From contig NZ_JANQBA010000011.1 of the NCBI RefSeq assembly GCF_025490915.1, positions 1 to 64,000 on the forward strand: 64,000 bases of DNA, written 5' to 3'. The position numbers and the translations under genes are program-made. The stretch comes from Lacticaseibacillus parakribbianus. GTDB lineage: Bacteria; Bacillota; Bacilli; Lactobacillales; Lactobacillaceae. The notes beneath the pieces are model-generated. The model was not told the DNA's origin, did no database searches, and saw nothing but the letters and a program-made list of their open reading frames with translations. Below are positions 32,565 through 41,614 of this stretch, piece by piece. Numbering within the stretch: position 1 is the stretch's first letter; every line of letters starts with the position of its first letter.

Positions 32565-34385
32565 TCAGTTGGCGAGCTCCAGCTGGCGGCGAATGTCGGC
32601 GATTGCGGCCTTGTCGCCGGAGAAAATGATGTGGTCGCCCAGGTGAATCTGGGTGTCGCCGTGCGGCGCGATGAAGGCGTGGTCGCGGTAGATCTGCGAA
32701 ATCGTCATCGAGTCGATGAACGGCAGGTTCTTGACCTCCAGGCCGGTGAAGCGCCGGTTGCGAACCGTGATCTCGAAGATCCCGGCGGTGGTGTCCTCGA
32801 GAATCTTCAGCGTGGATGGCGACTCGATCAGGCTGCGCAGCATCGAGATGTTGGCCTCGAAGGTGTTGTAGACCTCGACGCCGGCCGCGGCGAGCTCGTC
32901 GTACTGCGCGTTTTCGACGTTTTTGGCCTCGAACCGCGCGATGATGCGCGGCACCTTGGCGGCGATGGCGGTCTGGGCCAGCTGGTAGTTCTTGTCGTGG
33001 TCAAAATAGGCCAAAAGCAAGATGTCGCAGTCGAAGGCCTGGGCCTGGGCCAGGTCGGACTGGGCGAGGCCGGCCAGCTTCTTGACGTTGGCCTCGGAGT
33101 TGTAGGTCGCGAACTTCTCGGCGTCGTCGGTGAACATCGTGATGTCGTACAGGCCGCGCGACAGCTGCTGGGCGATCGGCACCGTCAGCAGGTTGGTGCC
33201 GATGATGTGCAGCCGCGTCTTCTTGAAGTCCGCTTTTTCCTCCTGGTAGAAGCGGTTGAAGAGAATCGGGCAGGTGATGCAGGTGATGATCGCCGCCAGC
33301 GTGAAGGCGCCGCTTTGCTGGGTGGTGACGATGCCGAGGTTGCGGCCGACGGTCAAGGTCGGAATGACCAGCGTGATGGTGGTCGAGATCAAGAAGGTGC
33401 CGGCCAACGCGTTGGTCTGGCGAAAGCGCAGGCGCAGAATCGGCCACAGCAGGATTTTGGCCAAGAGGAACCCGACCAACAGCACCGGAATCAGCGCCAG
33501 GCTCTGCGGGTCCTTGAGCAGCGCCTTGAGGTCGATGTTGGCGCCGGTCATGATGAAGAAGATGGGGATGAAAAAGCCGTAGCCCAGCGAGGTCAGCTTG
33601 TCTTGCGTCTCCTCGCGCGGCCGCAGGAGCTTCATCACCATGCCGGCGAGAAAGGCCCCGAGGATGTTCTCGGCGCCGACGCTTTCGGCGACGGTGACCA
33701 GCGTGATGATCAGGAAGAAGGCGAGGCGAATGTCCAGCTGCGTCGTGCTTTTGTCAATCTTGGCGAAGAACTGGTACGGCCGGCGAAAGCGCAGCAACAG
33801 CACGATGGCGGCCAGGAAAATCAGCAGCAGCCACCACACCGACCGCGTCGTCGAGCCGTTCAGGCTGGCGTAGACCGTCAAGGCGATCAGCGGCACGACC
33901 TCGCCCAGCGCCGCGAGCAGCAGCATCGTCTGGCCGAACGGCTTGCTCAACAGCTCCTTTTCCTTCAGCGCCGCGATCACGACGCCCAGCGCGACGGTCG
34001 AAAACAGGATGGTGGCAAAGCCGATGTGGTGGAACAGCCCCAGCCGGTCGAGCCCCCAGCTGAAGGCGGCGCTGGCCGCGACGACGCCGGTGAAGCCCAG
34101 GATGGCGAGCTTCGCCGGGCCGATCGCGCCGTCTTTTTGCGTCGGCTTGAACAGCGAGAAGTCGATTTCCATCCCGGACAGGAAAATCAGCACGATCACC
34201 CCGAGCTGGCGCAGCTGCGTCAGCGTGGCGGTCGGCGTGACCCAGCCCAGCAGGCTTTGGCCCAGCACGATGCCGACCACGATTTCGGCCACCGCGGTCG
34301 GGGTGCTGGTGATACGCAGCTTGGCCATGGCCAGTGGAATCACCAAGGCGGCAAACAGGACGATTTCAAGCGAAATGCTTTCCAT
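32565..34385 (-). CDS. CPA2-type cation/proton antiporter with RCK (TrkA-N/C) domains
   Basis: 606 residues. The first 390 contain 12-13 membrane helices of the Na+/H+ exchanger fold (NAEIVVGIVLGQSLLG-like AVAEIVVGIVLGQSLLGW, VLIFLSGMEIDFSLF, ILGAFLAGMVMKLLRP). A TrkA-N Rossmann domain follows (HIIGTNLLTVPIAQQLSRGLYD and later ARFEAKNVENAQYDELAAAGVEVYN), then a TrkA-C-like end (LEVKNLPFIDSMTISQIY). Such KefB-like proteins exchange Na+ or K+ for protons, gated by nucleotides. An ATG at 34397 directly follows GGAG; ATG 34385 is preferred but both are possible. Confidence 0.9.
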   Translation of the reverse strand: MESISLEIVLFAALVIPLAMAKLRITSTPTAVAEIVVGIVLGQSLLGWVTPTATLTQLRQLGVIVLIFLSGMEIDFSLFKPTQKDGAIGPAKLAILGFTGVVAASAAFSWGLDRLGLFHHIGFATILFSTVALGVVIAALKEKELLSKPFGQTMLLLAALGEVVPLIALTVYASLNGSTTRSVWWLLLIFLAAIVLLLRFRRPYQFFAKIDKSTTQLDIRLAFFLIITLVTVAESVGAENILGAFLAGMVMKLLRPREETQDKLTSLGYGFFIPIFFIMTGANIDLKALLKDPQSLALIPVLLVGFLLAKILLWPILRLRFRQTNALAGTFLISTTITLVIPTLTVGRNLGIVTTQQSGAFTLAAIITCITCPILFNRFYQEEKADFKKTRLHIIGTNLLTVPIAQQLSRGLYDITMFTDDAEKFATYNSEANVKKLAGLAQSDLAQAQAFDCDILLLAYFDHDKNYQLAQTAIAAKVPRIIARFEAKNVENAQYDELAAAGVEVYNTFEANISMLRSLIESPSTLKILEDTTAGIFEITVRNRRFTGLEVKNLPFIDSMTISQIYRDHAFIAPHGDTQIHLGDHIIFSGDKAAIADIRRQLELAN

Positions 34386-34462
34386 TTTGGGGCTCATCTC
34401 CGGTATAATAGTTAGTCAAAAGATAAGGTCATTATACCCGAATAATAAGGAAGTGTTCGCCT

Positions 34463-34615
34463 GTGACAAGAAAATCTCTGATCGTCGGCACCTGCGTCTT
34501 GCTCGGCCTCCTCATCAGCCTCCCGTTCAAAAAGATCCTGCTGGGCGTCGCCGTCGGCCTGGCCGTCGGTTACATCCTGGAGGCCTACACGCCGCTGTTC
34601 AAGAAGAAGGCCTGA
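34463..34615 (+). CDS. 50-residue two-helix membrane protein
   Basis: GTG start at 34463 after AAGGAAG. The product begins TRKSLIVGTCVLLGLLIS and includes ILLGVAVGLAVGYILEAYTP and a basic tail FKKKA. It is transcribed divergently from the antiporter; an apparent TATAAT lies at about 34404 on this strand and another on the opposite strand near 34431. Function unknown; membrane peptides of this kind are often overlooked. Confidence 0.65.
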   Translation: MTRKSLIVGTCVLLGLLISLPFKKILLGVAVGLAVGYILEAYTPLFKKKA

Positions 34616-35330
34616 CCGGCCGGCGTCGGCAGTGCCGGCAATGAAGGCGACCGCGGCCTCCGGGCCCCGGGCCGGGTCGGGCTGTGCGGCCGGCCTTTGC
34701 CCAAGCGGCTTCCGTTCGGCCAAACCCGCCTCGCTTCACCCGCTTGGGCTCCGGCCTAAAAGGTGAGCCAAGCCGCCGCCTACGGCCTCGTGCTTGTCTC
34801 ACCTTTTGCCGGAATCAGCCGCGCGAAAGCCGCGCCCAACCCGCGCGTCTGCCGAGCCGCTGATTCTTTCACGGTCCGACCCGGCCCGGGGCCCTGCGGC
34901 GGCTACGGTGTGGGGTTTGAACAAGAAGGCTGCGGTGTGGCTTCGCCGTCGCCACGATTCGCGTCGAACAGGGCAAGACTTGGCGTTAATCGTGATTTCA
35001 CGTTGCCAGTTGGATGTTGTACGGGACGAACAGGGCGTCGCGCGTGGCTGGGTTGACTGCGGATTACTTTAATGTTTCGTAGCGGGAGGGTCTGTTGCCG
35101 TCGTTATGACGCAGATTTCAGACTCGGTCGGAGCCCGAAGAGGTCGGAATGAGTGGTCTAGTCGGCCGGCTGGTAGCATCTGGAAATAAAACCAGTCTGT
35201 ATTTAGCCTAGAATGCCAATGGTTAGTGGATGTACCACTAGATAGGGCGGAGTCCGGCCGCGCAGCCCAACCCACCCGGAGCCCGGAGGCCGCGACCCTT
35301 CCGCGGAAAATGACCTCGCCCTCAGGCCCG
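34616..35330. other. Intergenic region with GC-rich repeated segments
   Basis: No gene supported. GC-rich palindromic segments (for example around 34660-34690 and 34880-34900) and a copy of the CTAG-TAGG-CGGAG-CCGGCCGC element at 35236-35270, similar to 20410-20440, occupy the stretch. The right side becomes AT-richer before the helD promoter. Confidence 0.45.
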
Positions 35331-35359
35331 TTGTTTTGGCGGCCCTTTAATGGTAAGAT
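35331..35359 (+). promoter_or_regulatory. helD promoter
   Basis: TTGTTT (35331-35336), 17-nt spacer, TAAGAT (35354-35359). Confidence 0.6.
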
Positions 35360-35398
35360 AGTACAACGCTTTTATTAAGATAAGGGGGGACCTCTTCC

Positions 35399-37690
35399 AT
35401 GGCAGATCAGGAAAAAGCACTGGAGCAGACCCATCTCAACGGGATTATGAAGCAGCTGTCGGCCGCGGACAAGCGACTGACGGCCGAAATCGCGCGAACC
35501 AAGGCCGAGGAGAAGAACCTGAACCAGAACTTCTTCAGCGACTTTTCAATTAACCTCAGCAACGACGCGGAGACCATTGAGACGGCGGCGTCCATTCAGC
35601 AGCAACAACAGATGCTGGACGAACGCCAAAACGCGTGGCGCCAATCCACGCAGCTGTTGGCCACGGTGCGGCGGTTGACGGTCAACCCGTTTTTTGCCCG
35701 GATCGATTTTCAGGAGGGCCAGGAACGCCCCGAGACCATCTACATCGGCCTGGGCTCGTTCACCGACGAGCGCGGCAAGTTCCTGATCTACGACTGGCGA
35801 GCGCCGATCAGCTCGATTTACTACGACGGCGGCCTCGGCGCGGTGACCTACCAGACGCCGGACGGGCCGCAGACGGTCAACGTTGACTTGAAGCGCCAGT
35901 TCGTGATCAAGGACGGCCAGATTCAGACGATGTTTGACACCACCGAGACCATCGGCGACCAGATGCTGCTCGAGGTGCTGGGCGAAAAGTCCGACACCCA
36001 GATGAAAAGCATCGTCACGACGATTCAGCGCGAGCAAAACCAGATTATCCGAGACACCACGGCCGACCTGCTGTTCGTGCAGGGGGCGGCGGGGTCCGGC
36101 AAGACCTCGGCGGTGCTTCAGCGCGTCGCCTACCTGCTGTACCGCTACCGCGGCAACCTGACGTCCAGCCAGGTGATCATGTTCAGCCCCAACCAGCTGT
36201 TCTCCGATTACATCGGCAACGTGCTGCCGGAGCTTGGCGAGCAGAACATGGTGCAGTTCACGTTCTACCAGTACGTGACGCGGCGGGTACCCAACATCGA
36301 GGTCCAAAATCTGTTCGCCCAGTTCGAGCAGCGCCTGACCCCGGCGGCCAAAAAGGTGGCGCGGCTCAAGGGCAGCCTGGCCTTTTTCGCCGCGACCAAG
36401 GCCTACGCCGCGACGCTTGAGCAGGGCGGCATGAAGTTTCGCGACATCAAGTTCCAAGGGCGCGTGTTCTTCTCCAAGCGCCGCATCGCCGAGATTTTTT
36501 ACAGCTACAACGAGAACTACCACCTGGGCAACCGCCTGAGCGCGACCAAGGAGCGGCTGATCAACGCGCTGAACCACCGCGTCGACGCCGAGATGCGAGC
36601 CGACTGGGTCCAGCAGGCCGTCGAGGCGCTGTCCGACGAGCAGATTCGCGAGCTGCAAAGCAACGGCCCGGCCGAGTTCAAGGATTCGGACGCCGAGTAC
36701 AAGTTCTTTGCCAAGAAGATCGTGATGGACGCGTTCAAGCAGATCCAGACCGCGATTGTCCGCAACCACTTCCTGAACGTGCGGGGCCAGTACGTCGCCT
36801 TCCTCAAAAACGCCGGCAGCGTGGTCGACCTTGCCGCGTTCGGCCTGAGCCAGGCCGAGTGGGACCAAGACGTCGCCACGTTCCTGGTCGCCTTCAAGGA
36901 CCGTCGGCTGGCTATGGCCGACGCCACGCCGTACTTGCACCTGTACGACCTGATGACCGGCCGCCACGGCGAGCGCAACATGCGCTACGTCTTCATCGAC
37001 GAGATTCAAGACTACACGCCGTACCAGCTGGCCTACCTCAAGACCAGCTTCCCGAAGGCCAAGTTCACGCTTTTGGGCGACCTGAACCAGGCGATTTTCA
37101 CCAAGTCCGACTCCCACACCCTGATTCAAGACGTCGCCAAGCTCTTCGACCCGGACAAAACGCGCGTGGTGCAGCTGACCCAGTCGTACCGCTCGACGCG
37201 CCAGGTGACCGAGTTCACCAAGGCCATCCTGCGCTCCGGCCAGCAAATCGAGGCGTTCAACCGCCAGGGGCCGCTGCCGGTGGTCTACCTGCGCGACTCC
37301 CAAAAAGCGCTGGTCGACGCGATGCTCAAGCAGATCGACATCGACGACGCGGCCAAGCAGACCACGGCGGTGATCGCCAAGACCCTGGAGGCCGCCAACG
37401 CGGTCTACTCGGCGCTGCGTGACGCCGGGGTGCCGGTGACCCTGATTCAAAGCGAGAACCAGCGGCTGGCCGCCGGGGTGATCGTGGTGCCGTCCTACCT
37501 GGCCAAGGGGCTGGAGTTCGACGCCGTGATCTTGTGGCAGGCCAACGCCGCCACCTTCCACGAGGAGGACGAGCGGGAGCTGTTGTACACCATCGCCAGC
37601 CGCGCGATGCACCGCCTGACGATTTTCGCCAGCCCGGACCTCTCGCCGCTGCTCGCCGACATGCCAGAGACCTTATACGAAAAGAAGTAA
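35399..37690 (+). CDS. helD: HelD-type RNA polymerase recycling motor (UvrD-like ATPase)
   Basis: 763 residues, GGGGGG upstream of the ATG. The N-terminal coiled coil (about 1-110) and the conserved YIGLGSFTDERGKFLIYDWRAPI region distinguish HelD from UvrD/PcrA. Motif I is LFVQGAAGSGKTSAVLQRVAYLLY, motif II FIDEIQDYTPYQ, motif III LLGDLNQAIF, motif IV LTQSYRSTRQ, motif VI SRAMHRLTI. In Bacillus HelD uses ATP to strip stalled RNA polymerase from nucleic acid. Four bases later a thioesterase gene begins, so the two are probably co-transcribed. Confidence 0.95.
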   Translation: MADQEKALEQTHLNGIMKQLSAADKRLTAEIARTKAEEKNLNQNFFSDFSINLSNDAETIETAASIQQQQQMLDERQNAWRQSTQLLATVRRLTVNPFFARIDFQEGQERPETIYIGLGSFTDERGKFLIYDWRAPISSIYYDGGLGAVTYQTPDGPQTVNVDLKRQFVIKDGQIQTMFDTTETIGDQMLLEVLGEKSDTQMKSIVTTIQREQNQIIRDTTADLLFVQGAAGSGKTSAVLQRVAYLLYRYRGNLTSSQVIMFSPNQLFSDYIGNVLPELGEQNMVQFTFYQYVTRRVPNIEVQNLFAQFEQRLTPAAKKVARLKGSLAFFAATKAYAATLEQGGMKFRDIKFQGRVFFSKRRIAEIFYSYNENYHLGNRLSATKERLINALNHRVDAEMRADWVQQAVEALSDEQIRELQSNGPAEFKDSDAEYKFFAKKIVMDAFKQIQTAIVRNHFLNVRGQYVAFLKNAGSVVDLAAFGLSQAEWDQDVATFLVAFKDRRLAMADATPYLHLYDLMTGRHGERNMRYVFIDEIQDYTPYQLAYLKTSFPKAKFTLLGDLNQAIFTKSDSHTLIQDVAKLFDPDKTRVVQLTQSYRSTRQVTEFTKAILRSGQQIEAFNRQGPLPVVYLRDSQKALVDAMLKQIDIDDAAKQTTAVIAKTLEAANAVYSALRDAGVPVTLIQSENQRLAAGVIVVPSYLAKGLEFDAVILWQANAATFHEEDERELLYTIASRAMHRLTIFASPDLSPLLADMPETLYEKK

Positions 37691-37694
37691 GCCG

Positions 37695-38171
37695 ATGAAA
37701 ATGAGTGAAACCAAGGCCGTGACCACGCACCGCGTGTTCCCGGCCCAGCTGAACGAGCACGAAACGCTGTACGGCGGCCAGCTGCTGTACTGGCTGGACG
37801 AGGCGGCCAGCGTCGCCGCCCACCGCCTGGCGCGGCGCGGCATGGCGACCGGGGCGCTGGACAACCTCCAGTTCCTGGCACCGGGCCACTTGGGCCAGGC
37901 CATCGAGTTTCACAGCGTGGTGACCGGCGTCGGTCGCCGCTCGATGGAGGTCTTCACCAAGGTGATCGAAGAGGACCTGGACGCCGGCTCCCGCACCCTG
38001 ATTGCGACGGCCTTTTCCACCTTCGTCGCCAACCCCGGCCCAGACCTTAACAGCGTCGAGGCGGATCAGCCCGAGCTGGTCGCGCTTGCGGCCGGCTACG
38101 CGGCTCGCACCGCCGCCAACCGGGCCCGGCGCCACGCGCTGGACGGCGTCGACTTGAGCCTGACGGAGTAG
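37695..38171 (+). CDS. Acyl-CoA thioesterase (hotdog fold, YkhA-like)
   Basis: 158 residues, starting 4 bp after helD. The hotdog core shows LNEHETLYGGQLLYWLDEAASVAAHRLARR with the catalytic Asp/Glu region, and FLAPGHLGQAIEFHSVVTGVGRRSMEVF. Such enzymes hydrolyse medium to long acyl-CoA and are cytosolic. It is in the helD transcription unit, a pairing with no obvious functional meaning. A terminator follows. Confidence 0.88.
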   Translation: MKMSETKAVTTHRVFPAQLNEHETLYGGQLLYWLDEAASVAAHRLARRGMATGALDNLQFLAPGHLGQAIEFHSVVTGVGRRSMEVFTKVIEEDLDAGSRTLIATAFSTFVANPGPDLNSVEADQPELVALAAGYAARTAANRARRHALDGVDLSLTE

Positions 38172-38276
38172 GGCGGCCGCGGGGTGGCCGAATCGTCCCT
38201 GGCCGGTGACCGGTCGCACGACGGCCGGCCGCACGGTTTAGTTTGGCCCGAGTGCCACGGCACGGTCAGCTGCACG

Positions 38277-38298
38277 GCCCCGGTTCGCCGGGGCTTTT
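38277..38298 (+). terminator. Terminator after the thioesterase gene
   Basis: GCCCCGG-TTCG-CCGGGGC hairpin followed by TTTT on the plus strand. Confidence 0.85.
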
Positions 38299-38404
38299 CT
38301 AGTACAGATGACAGGCTACGATTTTTTGGCGCAAAAGGCCCACAGGCAAGGAAGAAAACGCTACAATAGGCGTAGCGGATTAGCACAGTTTGGAGTGTTC
38401 AGTG

Positions 38405-38890
38405 ATGCAAGCGTTGACCGATGTTGTGACCCCAGGCAACTTTCTCATCATGCAAGTGACCGCCCGGCCGACGCTGGCGCGGCACCTGGCCGAGCTCGGC
38501 CTGCGAGCCGGCCAGCGGCTGACGGTGATTCAGACCAGCAAGAACGCCGCCGGCATGGTGATTTTCTTTCAGGGCCAGCGGCTGGCCGTGTCCGACGAAA
38601 TCGCCGGTCAGGTCCAGGTCGCGCCGCTGCGGCAGGTCGACGCGGCGGCGCTGATGCCCTTAGCCGACTTGCCCGTCGGCGAACGCGCGGTGGTCGGCAA
38701 GATTGAGGGCCAGGGCCAGCTGCGCCAGCGGCTGCTGGACATGGGGCTGACCCGCGGCACCTTGGTCCACCTGATCCGCGTGGCGCCGATGGGCGACCCG
38801 CTGGAGCTTGCGGTGCGGGGCTACAAGCTGACGCTTCGGCGCCAGGACGCGCTGGCCGTGCGGGTGGAAAGGATGGCGGAACATGGGTGA
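38405..38890 (+). CDS. feoA: FeoA protein with two fused FeoA (SH3-like) domains
   Basis: 161 residues from ATG 38405 with TTGGAGTG upstream. Two SH3-like units are visible: residues about 5-75 (LARHLAELGLRAGQRLTVIQ) and 85-155 (LRQRLLDMGLTRGTLVHLIRVAPMGDPLELAVRGYKLTLRR). The second is the canonical FeoA form. FeoA binds the cytoplasmic G-domain side of FeoB and is needed for ferrous iron import. A single FeoA is about 75 residues; the double form occurs in lactic acid bacteria. Overlaps the feoB start by 8 bp. Confidence 0.93.
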   Translation: MQALTDVVTPGNFLIMQVTARPTLARHLAELGLRAGQRLTVIQTSKNAAGMVIFFQGQRLAVSDEIAGQVQVAPLRQVDAAALMPLADLPVGERAVVGKIEGQGQLRQRLLDMGLTRGTLVHLIRVAPMGDPLELAVRGYKLTLRRQDALAVRVERMAEHG

Positions 38891-40976
38891 GACACTGGCT
38901 TTGGTCGGCAACCCGAACTCGGGCAAAACCACGCTGTTCAACGCGCTGACCGGCGCCCGGCTGGCAGTCGGCAACTGGCCCGGCGTCACCGTCGAGCGCA
39001 AGGCCGGCCGGTTACGCGCGGCCGCGGCGGTGACGCTGCAGGACCTGCCCGGCACCTACTCGCTGTCGCCGTACTCCTCAGAGGAGCTGGTGACCCGCGA
39101 TTTTCTGCTCAACGGCGACCCCAGCAAGGTGATCAACGTGGTCGACGCCACCAACCTCGAGCGCAACTTGTACCTGACGCTGCAGGTGATGGAGGCGGGG
39201 CGGCCGCTGATTCTGGCGCTGAACATGATCGACGCGCTGCGCGGCCGGGGGCGAACGATTAACCTCAAGAAGCTCAGCTACGCGCTGGGGGTGCCGGTGA
39301 TCGGTATCTCGGCTTTGAACCGCACCAACCTGGACGCCTTGGTGGCCACGGCGACGGCCAAGGAATCCGGCCGCTACCCGTACCCCGAGTACGACCCGCG
39401 CGTCGAGTCGGCCATCGGCATGATCGCAGCCCAGCTGACCGCGGTACCGGTGGCGGAGCGGCGCTTCGACGCGATTCGACTGTTCGAGCGCGACGCCGCC
39501 GTCCAGCAGGCGGTGGCGCTGACGGCGGCGCAACGGGCCGACATCGAGCAGACGATTCGCACCGCCGAGGACTTGTTCGCCGACAGCGCCGATGCGATCA
39601 TGGTTAACGCCCGGTACGACTTCATCGCCCGGGTCGTCGCGATGAGCGTGGTCGACGCCGGGGACTTCGTGGAAACGGCGTCCGATCGCATCGACCGCAT
39701 CGTCACCAACCGGTGGTTCGCGCTGCCGATTTTCGCGGCGGTGATGTGGGCGGTGTACTACCTGTCGATCCAGACGGTCGGGACGCTGGGCTCCGATTGG
39801 CTCAACGACACCGTGTTTGGTAGCTGGCTGCCGGGGATCGCCAACCACTGGCTGACCGCCTGGCACGTCGCCAGGCCGCTGCAGTCGCTTCTGGTCGACG
39901 GGCTGATCGGCGGCCTCGGGGCGGTGCTCGGCTTTTTGCCGCAGATCGCGATGCTGTTCTTGTGCCTGGGGATTCTTGAGGACTGCGGCTACATGGCGCG
40001 AATCGCCTTTGTGATGGACCGGCTGTTTCACCGCTTCAACCTGTCGGGCAAGGCCTTCATCCCGATGCTGATCGCGACGGGCTGCGGGGTGCCGGGTATC
40101 ATGGCGACTCGCACGATCGAGTCGGACCGTGACCGGAAAATGAGCATCATGCTGACGACGTTCATGCCGTGCTCGGCCAAGCTGACCGTAATCGCGCTGG
40201 TCGCCGGCACGTTTTTCCCCGGCCAGTCCTGGGTCGCCCCCAGCGCCTACTTCATCTCGGTGCTGGCCGTCGTCGGCTCCGGCGTGTTCCTGAAAAAAAC
40301 GCGGCTGTTCGAGGGGCCGCCAGCGCCGTTCGTGATGGAGCTGCCGGCCTACCACCGCCCGCTGCTGCGCAACCTCGGCCGCAGCGTCGGCCAACGCGCC
40401 ACGGCCTTCGTTCACAAGGCCGGCACCATCATCTTCCTGTCTTGCGTCGGGCTGTGGTTCTTGAGCAACTTCAACTGGCGCCTGCAGATGGTCCCGCAAA
40501 ACGCGAGCCTGCTGCGCGACCTCGGCAGCCTGCTGGCCCCGGTGTTCGCGCCGCTGGGCTTTGGCGATTGGCGGGCGACCGTCGCGACCGTCGCCGGCCT
40601 GATTGCCAAGGAAAACTGCGTGGGCACGTTGCGCATCGCCTTTGGCCCGGGCAACTTCGCGGCCCAGCTGCGTTCCGCCTACGCGCCGATGGGGGGCTTT
40701 GCCTTCCTGGTGTTCAACCTGCTGTGTGCCCCGTGCTTCGCGTCGATCGGCACGATGTACAAGGAGTTCGGCCAGCGCAAGTGGACGCTGATGGCGATCG
40801 GCTACCAGACCGGCATCGCCTACCTGCTGAGCGTCGTGGTGTACCAAACCGCGCGGCTGCTCGATGGCGCAATCGATGCGCTGGGCCTGGTGTTCCTGCT
40901 GGTGGCCTTGGCCGCCATCTTGTACGGACTGGTTCTCAAGCGGCCACGGCCAAGCGCCGCGGCGCAACTCGCGTAA
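38883..40976 (+). CDS. feoB: Ferrous iron transporter FeoB
   Basis: 697 residues. The N-terminal GTPase has G1 GNPNSGKTT, G2 within GNWPGVTVERK, G3 DLPGTYSL, G4 NMID. The membrane part contains two Gate-type domains with conserved ILEDCGYMARIAFVMDRLF, GCGVPGIMATRT and LIAKENCVGTLRIAFG, including Cys residues lining the pore. It imports Fe2+ across the cytoplasmic membrane with energy from its GTPase. Translationally coupled to feoA and followed by a Cys-rich small membrane protein. Confidence 0.97.
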   Translation: MGETLALVGNPNSGKTTLFNALTGARLAVGNWPGVTVERKAGRLRAAAAVTLQDLPGTYSLSPYSSEELVTRDFLLNGDPSKVINVVDATNLERNLYLTLQVMEAGRPLILALNMIDALRGRGRTINLKKLSYALGVPVIGISALNRTNLDALVATATAKESGRYPYPEYDPRVESAIGMIAAQLTAVPVAERRFDAIRLFERDAAVQQAVALTAAQRADIEQTIRTAEDLFADSADAIMVNARYDFIARVVAMSVVDAGDFVETASDRIDRIVTNRWFALPIFAAVMWAVYYLSIQTVGTLGSDWLNDTVFGSWLPGIANHWLTAWHVARPLQSLLVDGLIGGLGAVLGFLPQIAMLFLCLGILEDCGYMARIAFVMDRLFHRFNLSGKAFIPMLIATGCGVPGIMATRTIESDRDRKMSIMLTTFMPCSAKLTVIALVAGTFFPGQSWVAPSAYFISVLAVVGSGVFLKKTRLFEGPPAPFVMELPAYHRPLLRNLGRSVGQRATAFVHKAGTIIFLSCVGLWFLSNFNWRLQMVPQNASLLRDLGSLLAPVFAPLGFGDWRATVATVAGLIAKENCVGTLRIAFGPGNFAAQLRSAYAPMGGFAFLVFNLLCAPCFASIGTMYKEFGQRKWTLMAIGYQTGIAYLLSVVVYQTARLLDGAIDALGLVFLLVALAAILYGLVLKRPRPSAAAQLA

Positions 40977-40989
40977 AGGAGATTTCACT

Positions 40990-41163
40990 ATGGCTACTGT
41001 TATCATCACGATTTTGCTGGTTGCGGCCGTCGCCGCGGTTGTCTACACCCAGTTTTTGAGCAAAAAGCGCAAGGCGGCCGGCTGCAGCAAGTGCAACGAC
41101 GTCGGCTGCCCGTTGTTCGACCAGGCCCAGCGGCTGAAGGTCAACAACCAAAAACACGCGTGA
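40990..41163 (+). CDS. FeoB-associated Cys-rich membrane protein
   Basis: 57 residues, AAGGAG 8 nt before the ATG and 13 bp after feoB. One membrane helix (MATVIITILLVAAVAAVVYT), basic stretch SKKRKAAG, then a cysteine cluster CSKCNDVGCPLF. This matches the FeoB_associated family (a FeoC-like accessory in Firmicutes). Presumed to bind iron or tune FeoB at the cytoplasmic face of the membrane. Confidence 0.9.
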   Translation: MATVIITILLVAAVAAVVYTQFLSKKRKAAGCSKCNDVGCPLFDQAQRLKVNNQKHA

Positions 41164-41443
41164 GATCTGCTCCCACGCGCGTGAGGGCGGCACGCATCTG
41201 GAATTCGGGTGCCGGGCCGGCCTGACCGGACGAGGTAGCGGCTGCAAAGCCGGGCGCCGGCCCGGCCGGACCAGCGTTACGGCTCCGGCCGGCCGGACCA
41301 GGAAGTTCGATCGCCAATCCGGTCGACCCAGCGCGACGGCTTCGGACCGGCGTGGCGAGCGGCGGCACCCGCTGGGCGGCCGGCCGCGTGTCTGACTGAG
41401 CGGCCGACCGACTGGGTTACTGGCCGAGGCGGCCACCGAACCG

Positions 41444-41534
41444 CGAACCCCGAACCCCGAACCCCGAACCCCGAACCCCGAACCCCGAACCCCGAACCCC
41501 GAACCCCGAACCCCGAACCCCGAACCCCGAACCC
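41444..41534. repeat. Thirteen perfect CGAACCC heptamers
   Basis: Thirteen uninterrupted 7-bp units from 41444 to 41534. The minus strand reads (GGGGTTC)n, four-G tracts separated by three bases, a canonical G-quadruplex pattern. It lies 80 bp upstream of coaA; the rest of 41164-41614 is GC-rich with no gene I can support. Confidence 0.95.
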
Positions 41535-41614
41535 CGCAACTGGTCTCACCCTGTACCGTTTTTCCTTGCACCACTGGCACGCCTTGGCGTGACCCTACTT
41601 CCAACGAGGACATC

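Noticed and set aside
32544-34415. 623-codon frame opposite the antiporter
   Set aside because: Antisense shadow of a membrane protein gene.
35546-37612. 688-codon frame opposite helD
   Set aside because: Antisense shadow with periodic HRV/GLG composition; no start signal.
39078-41009. 643-codon frame opposite feoB
   Set aside because: Antisense shadow; Arg/Gln/His-rich with no domain, while feoB is unmistakable.
41277-41549. GFGVRGS-repeat frame across the heptamers
   Set aside because: Purely the translation of the CGAACCC array; no start site.
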